A stretch of DNA of 58,163 nucleotides from Candidatus Kaiserbacteria bacterium (lineage in GTDB: Bacteria > Patescibacteriota > Minisyncoccia > Phycocordibacterales > UBA2100), in the NCBI GenBank assembly GCA_021413775.1, contig JAIOPS010000032.1:1-58163 (forward strand), given 5' to 3'. Made by a program: the position numbers and the translations under genes. Shown one piece after another: positions 8,215 through 17,404 of this stretch. The stretch's first letter is position 1. The number at the start of each line of letters is the position of its first letter. A model generated the notes under the pieces. It was not told where the DNA came from. It saw only the letters and a list, made by a program, of their open reading frames with translations, and did no database searches.

Positions 8215-9498
8215 ATGAAAGCGTCCTCGGAGGGAGACACCTGGGACGTCGCGGTCATCGGCGGAGGGCCAGCGGGCATGATGGCGGCGGGCCGTGCGGC
8301 CGAACTCGGCGCCCGCGTCGTCCTTCTCGAGAAGAACCCCACCCCGGGAAAGAAGTTGCTCATCACGGGCGGCGGACGCTGCAACGTGACAAATGCCGAA
8401 CCGGACGTGAGAAAAATGCTCGCAAAGTATAAGTCGGGCGGTAAGTTTCTTGCCTCGCCGTTCTCGCTATGGAACGCGCAATCGACCGTCGACTTCTTCG
8501 AGAAACGCGGCGTCGCGATTAAGGTTGAGGCGGAACAGCGCGCATTCCCCGTTTCCGATTCCGCCCGCTCAATCTACGACGCACTGGTCTCGCGTCTAAA
8601 AGAAACGGGAGTCACCGTCATGACGGATTCAGCGGTCAAATCACTCGACGCCGAAGACGGAATGATTGCCGACGCAAAATTGCGCAGTGGTGCACGTATC
8701 CGGGCCCGCACATTCATTCTCGCAACAGGCGGAGTCTCCCGCCCGGAGACCGGTTCGACCGGAGACGGATTTGCGATGCTGCGCGCACTCGGACACACCG
8801 TCGACGAGTCCGGCGGAGCGCTCGTGCCGATTGTGCTGAAGAAGTCTCCCCTCGTGCGGGCAGCCGGCGTTGCGCTCAAGGAGGCAAAGCTCACGGTGCT
8901 TCAGGACGACATAAAACAGGATGTGCAGACGGGAAAACTTCTTTTCACACACGTCGGGCTCAGCGGTCCTCTGGCACTGAATGCGAGCCGCACCGTCGGA
9001 GAACTTCTCGTGCACGGTCCGGTGTCGCTCGAAATAGACCTCATGCCCGATGCGGGATACGAAAAAATCGACGCGCTTCTGCAGGAGCACATTCGGACCA
9101 ACGCAAATAAAATGATACGGAACTCTTTCGGCACGCTGCTTCCGCCCGCACTCGTGCCCGCCCTTCTCGAGACGAGCGGCATTCAGCCAGAGAAACTTTC
9201 CAACAGCGTGACCCGTACCGAGCGCATCCGGCTGATGAAGACGCTGAAGCATCTGCGTGTCGAAGTCGAACGATTACTGGGACTCGACAAAGCGGTCGTG
9301 ACCTCCGGCGGTCTCTCGCTCACGGAGGTTGATTTCAAGACGATGCGTTCGATGAAATACACGAACCTGTTCGTCACGGGAGATATTCTCGATATCGAAC
9401 GGCCCTCCGGCGGCTACAGCCTCCAGATTTGTTGGACAACCGGGTTCGTTGCAGGCTCGTCCGCGGCAGCGCTTACGAAAGAGTCACACTCCCGATAA
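8215..9498 (+). CDS. NAD(P)/FAD-dependent oxidoreductase, HI0933/BaiN family
   Basis: 427 residues, usual length for the family. The N-terminal FAD-binding motif [18 protein letters not shown] is followed by [21 protein letters not shown], the signature of HI0933-like flavoproteins. [19 protein letters not shown] and the C-terminal [10 protein letters not shown] with [12 protein letters not shown] complete the fold. The family includes BaiN and uncharacterised flavoproteins; substrate is unknown. The start is fixed by TAGGAT 6 nt upstream. Its last 26 nt overlap tail-to-tail with the cyclophilin gene on the other strand. Confidence 0.88.
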   Translation: MKASSEGDTWDVAVIGGGPAGMMAAGRAAELGARVVLLEKNPTPGKKLLITGGGRCNVTNAEPDVRKMLAKYKSGGKFLASPFSLWNAQSTVDFFEKRGVAIKVEAEQRAFPVSDSARSIYDALVSRLKETGVTVMTDSAVKSLDAEDGMIADAKLRSGARIRARTFILATGGVSRPETGSTGDGFAMLRALGHTVDESGGALVPIVLKKSPLVRAAGVALKEAKLTVLQDDIKQDVQTGKLLFTHVGLSGPLALNASRTVGELLVHGPVSLEIDLMPDAGYEKIDALLQEHIRTNANKMIRNSFGTLLPPALVPALLETSGIQPEKLSNSVTRTERIRLMKTLKHLRVEVERLLGLDKAVVTSGGLSLTEVDFKTMRSMKYTNLFVTGDILDIERPSGGYSLQICWTTGFVAGSSAAALTKESHSR

Positions 9499-9949
9499 CC
9501 ATCGGTTCTATCGGCCTGTCCGAGGGCCCCGTCGCAGTGTCTTCTATGGCACTCACTACTTCCATACCGGCGATGACGTTGCCGAAGACGGTGTGTTTCG
9601 TATCGAGGAATGCATTGTCTTTCGTGTTGATGAAAAACTGACTGCCGTTCGTATCCGGACCGGCGTTTGCCATCGAAATGGAGCCGGGAACGTTGCGGTT
9701 GTTCGCGTGAATCTCATCGGCAAACTTGTAGCCGGGACCGCCTGTCCCCCAGTACGCCTCCTTCGAATCATCCGCGGAGAGCGGGTCGCCTCCCTGAATC
9801 ATGAAATCCTTAATGACGCGATGGAACTTGGTTCCGTTATAAAATCCGCTCTGCGCAAGCTTCACGAAGTTTGCGACCGTTCCCGGCGCATCGTGTTCGA
9901 GCAGCTCAAGTATGATGTCGCCCTTGTTTGTATGCAGTGTCGCTTTCAT
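9473..9949 (-). CDS. Cyclophilin-type peptidyl-prolyl cis-trans isomerase
   Basis: 158 residues with no signal peptide, so probably cytoplasmic. The active-site block [21 protein letters not shown] carries the catalytic Arg, and [19 protein letters not shown] carries the conserved substrate-pocket residues. It catalyses proline isomerisation during protein folding. It overlaps the 3' end of the flavoprotein gene and lies just downstream of truB on the same strand, with a 22-nt gap. Confidence 0.93.
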   Translation of the reverse strand: MKATLHTNKGDIILELLEHDAPGTVANFVKLAQSGFYNGTKFHRVIKDFMIQGGDPLSADDSKEAYWGTGGPGYKFADEIHANNRNVPGSISMANAGPDTNGSQFFINTKDNAFLDTKHTVFGNVIAGMEVVSAIEDTATGPSDRPIEPMVIGSVTLS

Positions 9950-9971
9950 ATGATGATGCGGTCTATTGGTA

Positions 9972-10775
9972 TCAGCGCAGTATACGCGACCAGAAACCGA
10001 AACGCCCTACCGGACGGTACTTCCCTATGACGGTCCGCCGTATCGAGTACGCAAGGACACCCGTCGCCGCACGCTTGCCCACGGCCGGCACAAGCGACCG
10101 GATGTACGTGCCCGAACTCACGCGCGCAGTGCATGCGACGAGTGTGTGCTGCCCCGGGGTCTTCAAAAGCTGCCGCCATTTCTCCTCAATTTCCTCCTTC
10201 CTGAAATCGCTCCCGAGCCGCTCCGGGTCCGCATCCGCACTGAGGGCGCCCGTTTTTGCGAGGATTTCCTCCAGAAGCGCCTCACTCGAAACAGTTCGCG
10301 CGCCCCGCACTTTGAGAGAGTATACCCGTACGTCGGCGACAGGAATATCAATTTCTCCGAGCCGCTTCTCAAGGGCGTATTGAAAAAGCGGAATGCCGCG
10401 CACGGTCTTGGATGAAAATGCGGGATACGGCAACCGTACGGCACCCGTCATTTTTTCCGCTGCCCGCCGCAGCCTCTCGGGAGAATCCGGGTGAACCTCC
10501 GCATGCTGCGCAATCCCGAGTACATCACCCGTATCGCTCTCAAACCCGGCGAGAATCTCAAACTCATATTCTTTGTCGAACGAATCGTACATCTCGCGCC
10601 GCTTGCACTCATCGCCGATAAGAATAAGGAGCGCCCCGCTCGCCATGGGGTCAAGACGCCCCGCGTACGTCAGAGGCACTCCAAGAAGCTCGGGGCGTCC
10701 GCTCCTGAACCTTTCAAGCGCCTGAAGCGGCGTCTCTCCCGGTTTCTTTTCTATAATTTCGTACGCTTGGGTCAT
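9972..10775 (-). CDS. truB: tRNA pseudouridine-55 synthase TruB
   Basis: 267 residues from [10 protein letters not shown]. The catalytic motif [18 protein letters not shown] contains the nucleophilic Asp. [17 protein letters not shown] and the later [16 protein letters not shown] are also diagnostic. TruB converts U55 in the T-loop of tRNAs to pseudouridine. This window's initiator tRNA has G at position 55 and so cannot be a substrate. The chosen start avoids 22 unconserved upstream residues. An unusual stem-loop (10811-10850) lies just upstream. Confidence 0.9.
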   Translation of the reverse strand: MTQAYEIIEKKPGETPLQALERFRSGRPELLGVPLTYAGRLDPMASGALLILIGDECKRREMYDSFDKEYEFEILAGFESDTGDVLGIAQHAEVHPDSPERLRRAAEKMTGAVRLPYPAFSSKTVRGIPLFQYALEKRLGEIDIPVADVRVYSLKVRGARTVSSEALLEEILAKTGALSADADPERLGSDFRKEEIEEKWRQLLKTPGQHTLVACTARVSSGTYIRSLVPAVGKRAATGVLAYSIRRTVIGKYRPVGRFGFWSRILR

Positions 10776-10810
10776 AGTTCTTTTAAAACACACCCCGGAA
10801 TCACGTTTTC

Positions 10811-10850
10811 CAATGCGACATGCCCCGCAAAAACGAGGCATGTGGCATTG
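10811..10850. other. Stem-loop upstream of truB
   Basis: Two 17-nt arms (CAATGCGACATGCCCCG and CGAGGCATGTGGCATTG) pair with two internal mismatches around a CAAAAA loop. No U-run follows on either strand, so a plain terminator is unlikely. It sits 36 nt upstream of the truB start and downstream of the small acidic ORF, so it could act on either transcript. Confidence 0.5.
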
Positions 10851-10874
10851 AGCATCCGCGAAGCGGGCGCGTCG

Positions 10875-10976
10875 TTACATCGCCGGCTCTTCGGTGGCCG
10901 GGGTTTCTGTTTCCGGAGTTTCCGGAGTTTCCGGCTCCATAGCCGGAGTACCCGCAGGATTCATTTCGTCGTTCAT
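10875..10976 (-). CDS. Possible 33-residue Pro/Glu/Thr-rich acidic peptide
   Basis: A short frame starting ATG at 10976 encodes MNDEMNPAGTPAMEPETPET followed by PETETPATEEPAM and a TAA stop. The composition (no aromatic or basic residues, repeated PET units) is coherent and not typical of random sequence. A TGCTAGCTA element lies about 25 nt upstream. It sits alone in the 370-nt gap between truB and the glycosidase gene. No homologue is recognised and it may not be translated. Confidence 0.35.
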   Translation of the reverse strand: MNDEMNPAGTPAMEPETPETPETETPATEEPAM

Positions 10977-11133
10977 ATGCGTGTGTGAGTCTCAATTAGC
11001 TAGCAAAAGAACGGCGACCGTGACCTCGACTGCGCACTGTGCTTCCGCACAACGCCGCCCGGCAACCGCATGTGCGCAGTATAGCAAAGCATCCCGGTAT
11101 AGGAACCGATCACGGAATTTTTACCCCTTTTGC

Positions 11134-11139
11134 TATACT
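11134..11139 (+). promoter_or_regulatory. Extended -10 of the glycoside hydrolase gene
   Basis: TGC-TATACT followed by six nucleotides and the ATG at 11146. The predicted transcript begins at the start codon (leaderless). Confidence 0.6.
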
Positions 11140-11145
11140 CGAAAG

Positions 11146-12345
11146 ATGAACGTTTTGCGCGAAGCAAAAAGACTTCTCGAAAATAACAGGCGCACGACCA
11201 ACGGCTATCAGTACACGATTCCCTCGGCTGAGCACTACCCGTACCAATGGCTGTGGGACTCATGCTTCCACGCAATCATTCTCGCCCAGTACGACGCGAA
11301 GTCGGCGAAAGCAGAAATTGTTTCCCTCCTCTCGAAGCAATTTGAAAACGGATTGGTACCGCACATTATTTACTGGCAACCGGGAATTCTGCATCTTTTC
11401 CGCTGGGGCGTAGAAGGCACGAGCTCACTCACGCAGCCGCCGATGATTGCCTACGCCGCCTGGGAAATTCACCGCCGGAATCCGGACGGAGCATTCCTTG
11501 AATCCATATACCCTGCACTCCTCGCGTACTACACGTATCTGATAGAGAAACGCGACCCGCGCGACCACAACCTCATCGGCGTCATCAACCCCGACGAAAC
11601 CGGCGAGGACAATTCTCCGCGTTTCGACGCGCCGCTTTCCGCAGCAGCGGACATATCTTACGCGGACCACCTCGCTCTGCGCACGCAGCTCGTCGAACAC
11701 AACACCGCATGCAAATTTGACGCAGAACTTTGCATGCGCGAATTCTTCTGGGTGAAAGACGTGCCGTTTAACGCAATCCTCATCGAAAATCTCCGTGCCC
11801 TCGCGCACATTGCATCTTTCCTCAAACACGGTGACGGAGAACATTTCGCGAATCTGCATGCGGAACTCATCGCGGACTCCATGCGGGAGCGACTTTTTGC
11901 GGATGGCGTCTTCTGGTCCGCTTCCGGCAAGGACTATTCCCTCCTGAAAGTCGCAACCTGGGCGCATTTCGCGCCGCTCTTTGCCGGACTCTACACACCG
12001 GAAGAAGCGAACGCGCTCGTAGAAACCCACCTCATGAATCCCGACACCTTTAATGCCCCCTACGGCATCCGTACCGTATCCAAGCAGGAACCGACGTACC
12101 GCGCCGGCGGATACACCGAAGGATTCTCATGGCGCGGACCGGTGTGGATGTCGCCGCACTGGTTCATCTACCGCGGCCTCTTGCGGTACGGTTTTAAAAA
12201 GGAAGCGGCGCAGATACGGGAGAAAAGTCTCGCGCTCCTCGAGAAATCCGGATTCCGCGAATGCTTTAATCCCGAGACCGGCGAAGGTCAGGGCGCAAAA
12301 GGATTCACCTGGGGCGCACTCGTTCTCGATATGAACGACGAGTAA
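11146..12345 (+). CDS. GH63/MGH1-like (alpha/alpha)6-barrel glycoside hydrolase
   Basis: 399 residues. NGYQYTIPSAEHYPYQWLWDSCFHA is followed by a barrel with INPDETGEDNSPRF and a C-terminal GFSWRGPVWMSPHWFIYRGL. This arrangement is typical of trehalase/GH63/mannosylglycerate-hydrolase-like domains, whose catalytic acids lie in the W-D and E-W-R-G-P segments. No signal peptide is present, so it probably acts on a cytoplasmic sugar or compatible solute. An in-frame extension upstream exists but is non-coding in character. TGCTATACT with the hexamer ending exactly 6 nt before this ATG fixes the start. Substrate unknown. Confidence 0.82.
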   Translation: MNVLREAKRLLENNRRTTNGYQYTIPSAEHYPYQWLWDSCFHAIILAQYDAKSAKAEIVSLLSKQFENGLVPHIIYWQPGILHLFRWGVEGTSSLTQPPMIAYAAWEIHRRNPDGAFLESIYPALLAYYTYLIEKRDPRDHNLIGVINPDETGEDNSPRFDAPLSAAADISYADHLALRTQLVEHNTACKFDAELCMREFFWVKDVPFNAILIENLRALAHIASFLKHGDGEHFANLHAELIADSMRERLFADGVFWSASGKDYSLLKVATWAHFAPLFAGLYTPEEANALVETHLMNPDTFNAPYGIRTVSKQEPTYRAGGYTEGFSWRGPVWMSPHWFIYRGLLRYGFKKEAAQIREKSLALLEKSGFRECFNPETGEGQGAKGFTWGALVLDMNDE

Positions 12346-12428
12346 GCTCTCACGGGTGACGATGGAGAGTTTCCGTCGTATCTTCATCATTTGTTCATGC
12401 TGCGAAACGTATAGTAGGGCTTCACTAC

Positions 12429-14150
12429 ATGAATGCGATACGGCTCGATGTAACAGATGTCTCGAGCATCAAGTCGCGCGAGGATAAGCTCCGGTTCATG
12501 TTGGAATCGGCAAAAATTCTTTCGGTAAAAATCGATTTCCGGACTTGGCTGCTCCAAAAGGCCCGGCTCACCGTGCCGTCGCTCGCAGACTGGTGCGCCA
12601 TCGACGTGCTCGACGGGCACGGTGACCTCGAGCGCATCGCGGTCATCCATCAGGACCAGACGATGACCGACTACCTCTTTGAGTTCGAAAAACGCTTCCC
12701 CACGACAGAGAAAAACTCCAGCGACCTCTACACGGTCATACGGACCGGCGAGGCGCAATTCGTGCCGGTCGTTACCGACGAAACGATACGGCAGGGCGCG
12801 CGCTCTCCCGAACATCTCGAAGCCATGCAGCGCTTGGGCCTGAAGTCGCTCATGATTATCCCTATCTGCGCGCTCGGCAAGACACTCGGTGCACTTTCAC
12901 TCGGGTACGCGGAATCCGGCCGCGTATACACGCAGGACGACTTCGAATTCTTCCAGGAGTTCTGCAACGACCTCGGCGTTATTCTCGACAACGGCCGTCT
13001 GTCTGACGAAATAACCAAACGTGATAAAGCCAAGGATCTCTTTCTTGCCTCTCTCTCGCACGAACTTCGTAATCCCCTCGCCCCGATTAAGAGTTCTCTC
13101 GAGCTTTTGAAATTGAGTGAGACGACGACCAACGTACGCGAAGAACTCGAGGGAATCGAACACCAGTTCGACCATCTCGCAAAACTCCTCGGTGACCTTT
13201 TGGATGTCACGCGCTTTACGCAGGCAAAAATCGAAATCGTGCCGAACACTCTGGAGTTGCGCAAGCTCGTCGAGCGCGCTCTGAAAGCGAGCGATGCACT
13301 GCTCCGCTCATCGGACATCACGCTCCACTTCACGTACCCCTCAACTCCACTGCCGGTGTGGGGCGACGATACACGACTTGAGCAAGCTATCACCAACCTC
13401 ATGAGCAACTCCGCAAAGTTCACACCCTCAGGCGGCTCCATCTGGGTCGAGCTTTCTAAGGAGGTCACGAAAGACGGCAGCTGGGCGATAATCAGAATAC
13501 GCGACAACGGCGAAGGCATTGACCCTATCGACCTTCCCAATATTTTTGAATTGTATTACCAGGGACACGGCAGCAGCAATTCGAGCGGGCTCGGCATCGG
13601 ACTCTTGCTCGTGCAGAAAATAGTAGAGCTCCATAGCGGCACAATTACTGCCAAGAGTGACGGCAAGGGCAAAGGGAGTGAATTCGTCATCAGGCTCCCG
13701 ATTACGGATATCCTCAGTTTCGCATCTGAACAGAGCTCCCATAGAGGCCCGGCGATAATGGGACGACGCATACTCGTAGTGGACGACAATAAACCCGCCG
13801 CGGATTCGCTCGTCAAACTCCTGAACAAGCTCGGCGGTCGCGCGGAGGCCCTGTACTCGGGCGCTGATGCGCTCGCACACAAAACACTTTTGGACTTCGA
13901 TATAATCTTTCTCGACATCGGCATGCCGCATATGAACGGATATGAGGTCATCAGCGCTTTACGCGCCCGCGGCGTGCCTCCCCCGCCGGTAGTCGCGCTC
14001 ACAGGGTACGGACTTCTTGAAGACAAGCAAAAAGCTCTCGACGCGGGCTTCTCGGCACACCTCACGAAGCCAATCGGCATCAAGGAGCTCAATCAGATAT
14101 TCGGCGGGTTCTTGCCGGACGAAATGGTCCTACCGCCCGCCCTGGTGTAA
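12429..14150 (+). CDS. GAF-containing hybrid sensor histidine kinase with receiver domain
   Basis: 573 residues. A GAF-like sensor (about 20-195) precedes HisKA with H211 (ASLSHELRNPLAPI). The HATPase domain shows the N box (EQAITNLMSNSAKF), G1 (IRDNGEGIDP) and G2 (GLGIGLLLVQKIVE). The C-terminal receiver (about 446-565) has DD 452-453, phospho-acceptor D496 (FLDIGMP) and the TKP lysine. No membrane helix is visible, so it should sense a cytoplasmic signal. No partner regulator is adjacent; the nearest receiver-only protein is in the pilus operon 25 kb away. A TATAGT hexamer lies 13 nt before the start. Confidence 0.9.
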   Translation: MNAIRLDVTDVSSIKSREDKLRFMLESAKILSVKIDFRTWLLQKARLTVPSLADWCAIDVLDGHGDLERIAVIHQDQTMTDYLFEFEKRFPTTEKNSSDLYTVIRTGEAQFVPVVTDETIRQGARSPEHLEAMQRLGLKSLMIIPICALGKTLGALSLGYAESGRVYTQDDFEFFQEFCNDLGVILDNGRLSDEITKRDKAKDLFLASLSHELRNPLAPIKSSLELLKLSETTTNVREELEGIEHQFDHLAKLLGDLLDVTRFTQAKIEIVPNTLELRKLVERALKASDALLRSSDITLHFTYPSTPLPVWGDDTRLEQAITNLMSNSAKFTPSGGSIWVELSKEVTKDGSWAIIRIRDNGEGIDPIDLPNIFELYYQGHGSSNSSGLGIGLLLVQKIVELHSGTITAKSDGKGKGSEFVIRLPITDILSFASEQSSHRGPAIMGRRILVVDDNKPAADSLVKLLNKLGGRAEALYSGADALAHKTLLDFDIIFLDIGMPHMNGYEVISALRARGVPPPPVVALTGYGLLEDKQKALDAGFSAHLTKPIGIKELNQIFGGFLPDEMVLPPALV

Positions 14151-14462
14151 ATGTGCTGACTTCTTGGATTTCGCCTGTTTAGCGAGAATCCCTCGTATCG
14201 ACGGGCTTATCGATTTGTCCGTGCGATGAATGCAGCCAATCCAGCAGCACGGCCGACGCATCCCCTCGATGAGCTCCGAGACCACCCTTTTTACATGGTC
14301 CTTTCGCGTTGCTTCTTGTTTTACTGAAATCGTCCAACAAATCCACTCATTCCGCGCAAGCGCAGAGATGTCTTCCCACGCCGCGAGCGCCCGCGGAGAA
14401 GCAGCAAGCGCTTTCTTCAAATCTGCTGGGAGCGTATGCACAGTTCCGGAAGCTACTTTCAT
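14130..14462 (-). CDS. YdeI/OmpD-associated-like protein
   Basis: 110 residues. TVHTLPADLKKALAASPRAL followed by WEDISALARNEWICWTISVK and KRVVSELIEGMRRP matches the small YdeI/OmdA family (PF13376), often annotated as bacteriocin-protection protein; the biochemical role is unclear. Its C-terminal 21 nt overlap the 3' end of the histidine kinase gene tail-to-tail. It ends in a basic Lys/His/Arg-rich tail. Confidence 0.8.
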   Translation of the reverse strand: MKVASGTVHTLPADLKKALAASPRALAAWEDISALARNEWICWTISVKQEATRKDHVKRVVSELIEGMRRPCCWIGCIHRTDKSISPSIRGILAKQAKSKKSAHLHQGGR

Positions 14463-14496
14463 ATGTTACTTAGAGTTCGAACCTCTCTCAAACTTG

Positions 14497-14567
14497 CTGC
14501 GGGACTTGGACTCGAACCAAGATACACTCCTCCAGAGGGAGTAGTCCTACCATTAGACGATCCCGCA
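14497..14567 (-). tRNA. tRNA-Gln (CUG)
   Basis: Cloverleaf on the minus strand: acceptor TGCGGGA/TCCCGCA (U1-A72 as usual for Gln), D-arm GTCT-GGAC with a normal GG loop, anticodon arm ACTCC-CTCTGGA-GGAGT giving anticodon CTG, T-arm CTTGG-TTCGAGT-CCAAG. No CCA is encoded. A TGC-TACAAT promoter element lies 22 nt upstream. Confidence 0.93.
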
Positions 14568-14614
14568 AACGCTACCGTGTAGCGCGCGCATTGTAGCAGA
14601 AATGCGGAGATTTT

Positions 14615-15079
14615 TCAGCTTGTCACCTGCTCCTGGTATGCGGCGATGAGCCACACGCCGTCCACGGGCACGACCTGGATGACGACGGGTGTCGTCCCCG
14701 CAGGGCCGTCACTCGTCATGAGCGCGACCTCGCCCGAGACGATGTAGCCGCTTCCCTGCTTCGTGATGGATTTGATGGTGATGTGGTCGGGCCAAGGGCT
14801 CGATGTGAGGCGACCCGGCGCGTGCTCGGGGTCTTTCTGCCACTGCGCTATCAGCTCGGGAATCGCGTATGGACCGTACACGGTCGCAATCGTTGTCGAA
14901 GCATCAGGCGAAAGGAGCGAGACATTCTGCATGAGCGCACCGAACTCCTGAACAGTCGTGCGGGCGTGAGATGAATAATCACCGAAACCTTTGTTGTAGA
15001 CGATGAGACCGATAATGAGCGCCGCGACGACGACCACCGATGCGATGGTCGCGAGGCGATATGTTGATTGCTGTACCAT
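14615..15079 (-). CDS. Membrane-anchored extracytoplasmic protein, unknown
   Basis: 154 residues. The start at MVQQSTYRLATI is chosen because TACTAT lies exactly 6 nt upstream; the longer frame would overlap the CapA-like gene. A single N-terminal helix (about 9-31) anchors a domain with VVIQVVPVDGVWLIAAYQ at the end. That resembles small periplasmic beta-rich domains (NTF2-like or DUF4878-like) but is not identified. The ATG lies 41 nt past the capA stop, and the TACTAT element suggests its own promoter. Confidence 0.6.
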   Translation of the reverse strand: MVQQSTYRLATIASVVVVAALIIGLIVYNKGFGDYSSHARTTVQEFGALMQNVSLLSPDASTTIATVYGPYAIPELIAQWQKDPEHAPGRLTSSPWPDHITIKSITKQGSGYIVSGEVALMTSDGPAGTTPVVIQVVPVDGVWLIAAYQEQVTS

Positions 15080-15119
15080 CGCACGATAGTACTCATCAAT
15101 TATGAAAACACAATGTGGA

Positions 15120-16070
15120 CTACTCTGATTTCGGAGGCATTGTCGCAATCGGACACGTTCTGCGGTCCCGTTCAAGCTCCACACGCCGTTCTTCCACCCC
15201 TCGCACACCGTTTTTGGTGAATGTCACGTCAAGGAGGAGTCCGGTCCGGACGTCCGCGTTCCAATACTGATCGAAGAAAAGATTCCCCAGCGAGTAGTAA
15301 ATGTGTTTGCCCGCGTATATCTCGTGCTCCTGTATCACGTGCGGATGCGAACCGACGACCATTTCCGCACCTGCGTTGATGAATTCGTGCGCAAGCGTTT
15401 TTTCGTAGTCCGTCGCCGGTACATACTCCTCACCCCAGTGCGTGTACACGACAGGGAGAAAACCGTTTGCCCGCGCTTCATGTATCTGCCCGACGGTTAT
15501 CTCTTCGGTGGAGGCCCGTTCAAATTGGTTGAAGTTGACGAATGCGAGACGGACGCCGTTGATGGATGTCGTCGCTGTCTTTTGTGCGAAGGGGTCACCG
15601 AAGTACTGTACTCCCGCATCGTCGAGATACTGCATGGTGGAGCGGACCCCTTCCGCGAGGAAGTTCGAAATGTGGTTATTGCCGATGTTTACGACGCGCA
15701 CGTTGTGCGCGTACAAAAGTTTCGCTGTCGAAACGGGAAAGGTAAAGGTGTAGTTGTTGCCGTCCGCAACGTGCGAGTCCACGCTGACAGACGGGTTCGC
15801 CGTTATCGGGCCTTCAAGGTTTGCAACGACGAGGTCTGCATCAGTGAAGAGCGGTTCTATGCAGGAAAATATGAAATCACCTCCTTTCGCATCTGCGGCA
15901 ACCCTGATGGTGCGGTCGAAGAGCATATCTCCTCCGAAAACGATACGTGCCTGCGGTATTGACGACGCTTCCCCCGCACGATAATTGAGCATCGCGGAAG
16001 CGCTCGCCGTCCCGAGGAGCATCGTGAGACTCATCACGAGCGACGCGATTTTCTGGATAATGACGTCCAT
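15120..16070 (-). CDS. CapA-like metallophosphoesterase-fold protein (PGA_cap)
   Basis: 316 residues from MDVIIQKIASL, giving a signal peptide (about 1-26, ends TASASA); an upstream ATG at 16097 is less likely. The family motifs are all present: IVFGGDMLFDR, VVANLEGPIT, NIGNNHISNFLAEG, YTHWGEEY and GSHPHVIQEHE ... YSLGNLFFDQ. CapA-type proteins take part in poly-gamma-glutamate or capsule export in some bacteria, and many members are of unknown role. No capB/capC is nearby, so a polymer function is unproven. It follows the small acidic gene and guaB on the same strand. Confidence 0.85.
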   Translation of the reverse strand: MDVIIQKIASLVMSLTMLLGTASASAMLNYRAGEASSIPQARIVFGGDMLFDRTIRVAADAKGGDFIFSCIEPLFTDADLVVANLEGPITANPSVSVDSHVADGNNYTFTFPVSTAKLLYAHNVRVVNIGNNHISNFLAEGVRSTMQYLDDAGVQYFGDPFAQKTATTSINGVRLAFVNFNQFERASTEEITVGQIHEARANGFLPVVYTHWGEEYVPATDYEKTLAHEFINAGAEMVVGSHPHVIQEHEIYAGKHIYYSLGNLFFDQYWNADVRTGLLLDVTFTKNGVRGVEERRVELERDRRTCPIATMPPKSE

Positions 16071-16105
16071 GCCGACACTTTCTCCTATTTCATGCAAAGG
16101 TTCAA

Positions 16106-16321
16106 CTACGCGGCTTCACCGTACTTCGGGTCGTTCTGTTTCAGCCACTCGTCGGCAGAATCTCCCTTCCCTTCATCGAGAGGCTGTTCCGGTTCCTCCG
16201 ATATGGTGATATCGGGTCGGGTGCTGAGCGATTTCTCGTCGAGTTGCGTATCGTTGACATCTCCCGCGAGCGCCTGCTTCTCGGTCTCCGCTATATCTCT
16301 TTTTTTCCAAGATTCAAACAT
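16106..16321 (-). CDS. Small acidic protein, unknown
   Basis: 71 residues, starting MFESWKKRDIAETEKQ and ending ADEWLKQNDPKYGEAA. Rich in Asp/Glu, probably disordered in the middle. It begins 9 nt after the guaB stop, so it is most likely co-transcribed with guaB. No family recognised. Tiny acidic proteins with a Trp near the C-terminus recur in this window (48329-48487). Confidence 0.55.
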   Translation of the reverse strand: MFESWKKRDIAETEKQALAGDVNDTQLDEKSLSTRPDITISEEPEQPLDEGKGDSADEWLKQNDPKYGEAA

Positions 16322-16330
16322 GTAGGCTCT

Positions 16331-17374
16331 TTAGCCGATAATACCGGCAAGCGAGTGCGGCTTGCCTTCAAGTATCGATGACGGCGTGATGCGGATGAAC
16401 TGCACCTTCTTTTGAAAATCTGCGATTGTCTTCCCGCCGACATAGCCCATGCCGACCTGCACGCCCGATGCGAGGTCCGCGACCACATCCGCGAGCGGTC
16501 CCTTGCACGGGACGAGTGCCTCCACGCCTTCCGGAACCGCCTTCCTGCCGTGGGTAAAGTAGCGCTCTTTTCCGGCCGCGCTGTCGATGACTGATTTGGA
16601 ACCCATGCCGCGGTACTCTTTAAAGGAAAGCGCGTCGCGATGAACAATCTTGCCGGGTGATTCATCCGTGCCGGCGAAAAGATTTCCGCACATGACGGCG
16701 GATGCGCCTGCCGCGAGCGCTTTCGCGATATCGCCGGAGGTGCGGATGCCGCCGTCCGCAATGACCGGCACGCCCTTTTTCTTCGCGACCGTGGCGACGT
16801 CAATGACAGCGGAGAGCTGCGGCACGCCGACTCCCGAAATAATGCGCGTTGTGCAGATGGAGCCCGGGCCGACGCCGACTTTCACCGCGTCCGCAAACGA
16901 GCACACCGCCTTTGCGGCTTCGCCTGTTGCGATGTTGCCGTAAATCATCTTTGCGTGCTTCAGAGATTTCTTTATCTTTTTCGCGCTCGCGACCACGTTC
17001 ATGTTGTGTCCGTGCGCGCAGTCGATGACGATCGCGTCGCATCCTGCTTCATCGAGCGCCTTCGCGCGCTCCGCGTGAAAGGGTCCGCATGCGGCGGCGA
17101 CTTTCACGCCCGCTTGTTTCGCTTCCTTCACCATCTTGACCTGCTCCTCGACGGAACAGTTACGGTGGATGACACCGAGGCCCCCGAGCTTCCCCAGCTC
17201 GATAGCAAGTGCGCTTTCAGTCACGCGGTCCATCGCGGCGGAGAGGAACGGCACCGAGAGCTCGATACCGGCTATGATTGTTTTGAGAGACGCCTCGGCA
17301 GGCTCCATGGCACTTTCGCCGGGACGGATGAGTACGTCGTCGAAGGTAAATCCTTCTGTGATCTTTACTGCCAT
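16331..17374 (-). CDS. guaB: IMP dehydrogenase lacking CBS domains
   Basis: 347 residues. [12 protein letters not shown] at the N-terminus, [13 protein letters not shown], the catalytic loop [18 protein letters not shown] with C174, [15 protein letters not shown] and the mobile flap [10 protein letters not shown] identify IMPDH, which oxidises IMP to XMP for GMP synthesis. Typical enzymes are near 490 residues because two CBS domains are inserted in the barrel. Here the chain passes directly from about residue 75 to the [12 protein letters not shown] block, so the regulatory Bateman module is absent. A GMP reductase is an alternative but the flap and C-terminus fit IMPDH better. GAGAAT lies 5 nt before the ATG. 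Confidence 0.85.
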   Translation of the reverse strand: MAVKITEGFTFDDVLIRPGESAMEPAEASLKTIIAGIELSVPFLSAAMDRVTESALAIELGKLGGLGVIHRNCSVEEQVKMVKEAKQAGVKVAAACGPFHAERAKALDEAGCDAIVIDCAHGHNMNVVASAKKIKKSLKHAKMIYGNIATGEAAKAVCSFADAVKVGVGPGSICTTRIISGVGVPQLSAVIDVATVAKKKGVPVIADGGIRTSGDIAKALAAGASAVMCGNLFAGTDESPGKIVHRDALSFKEYRGMGSKSVIDSAAGKERYFTHGRKAVPEGVEALVPCKGPLADVVADLASGVQVGMGYVGGKTIADFQKKVQFIRITPSSILEGKPHSLAGIIG

Positions 17375-17404
17375 GGCCCATTCTCGGGCACAACCAGTAT
17401 CGCG

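Noticed and set aside
10894..11145. Upstream extension of the glycoside hydrolase
   Set aside because: The added residues are low complexity, cross the mini-ORF region and lie upstream of the TATACT element that sets the start.
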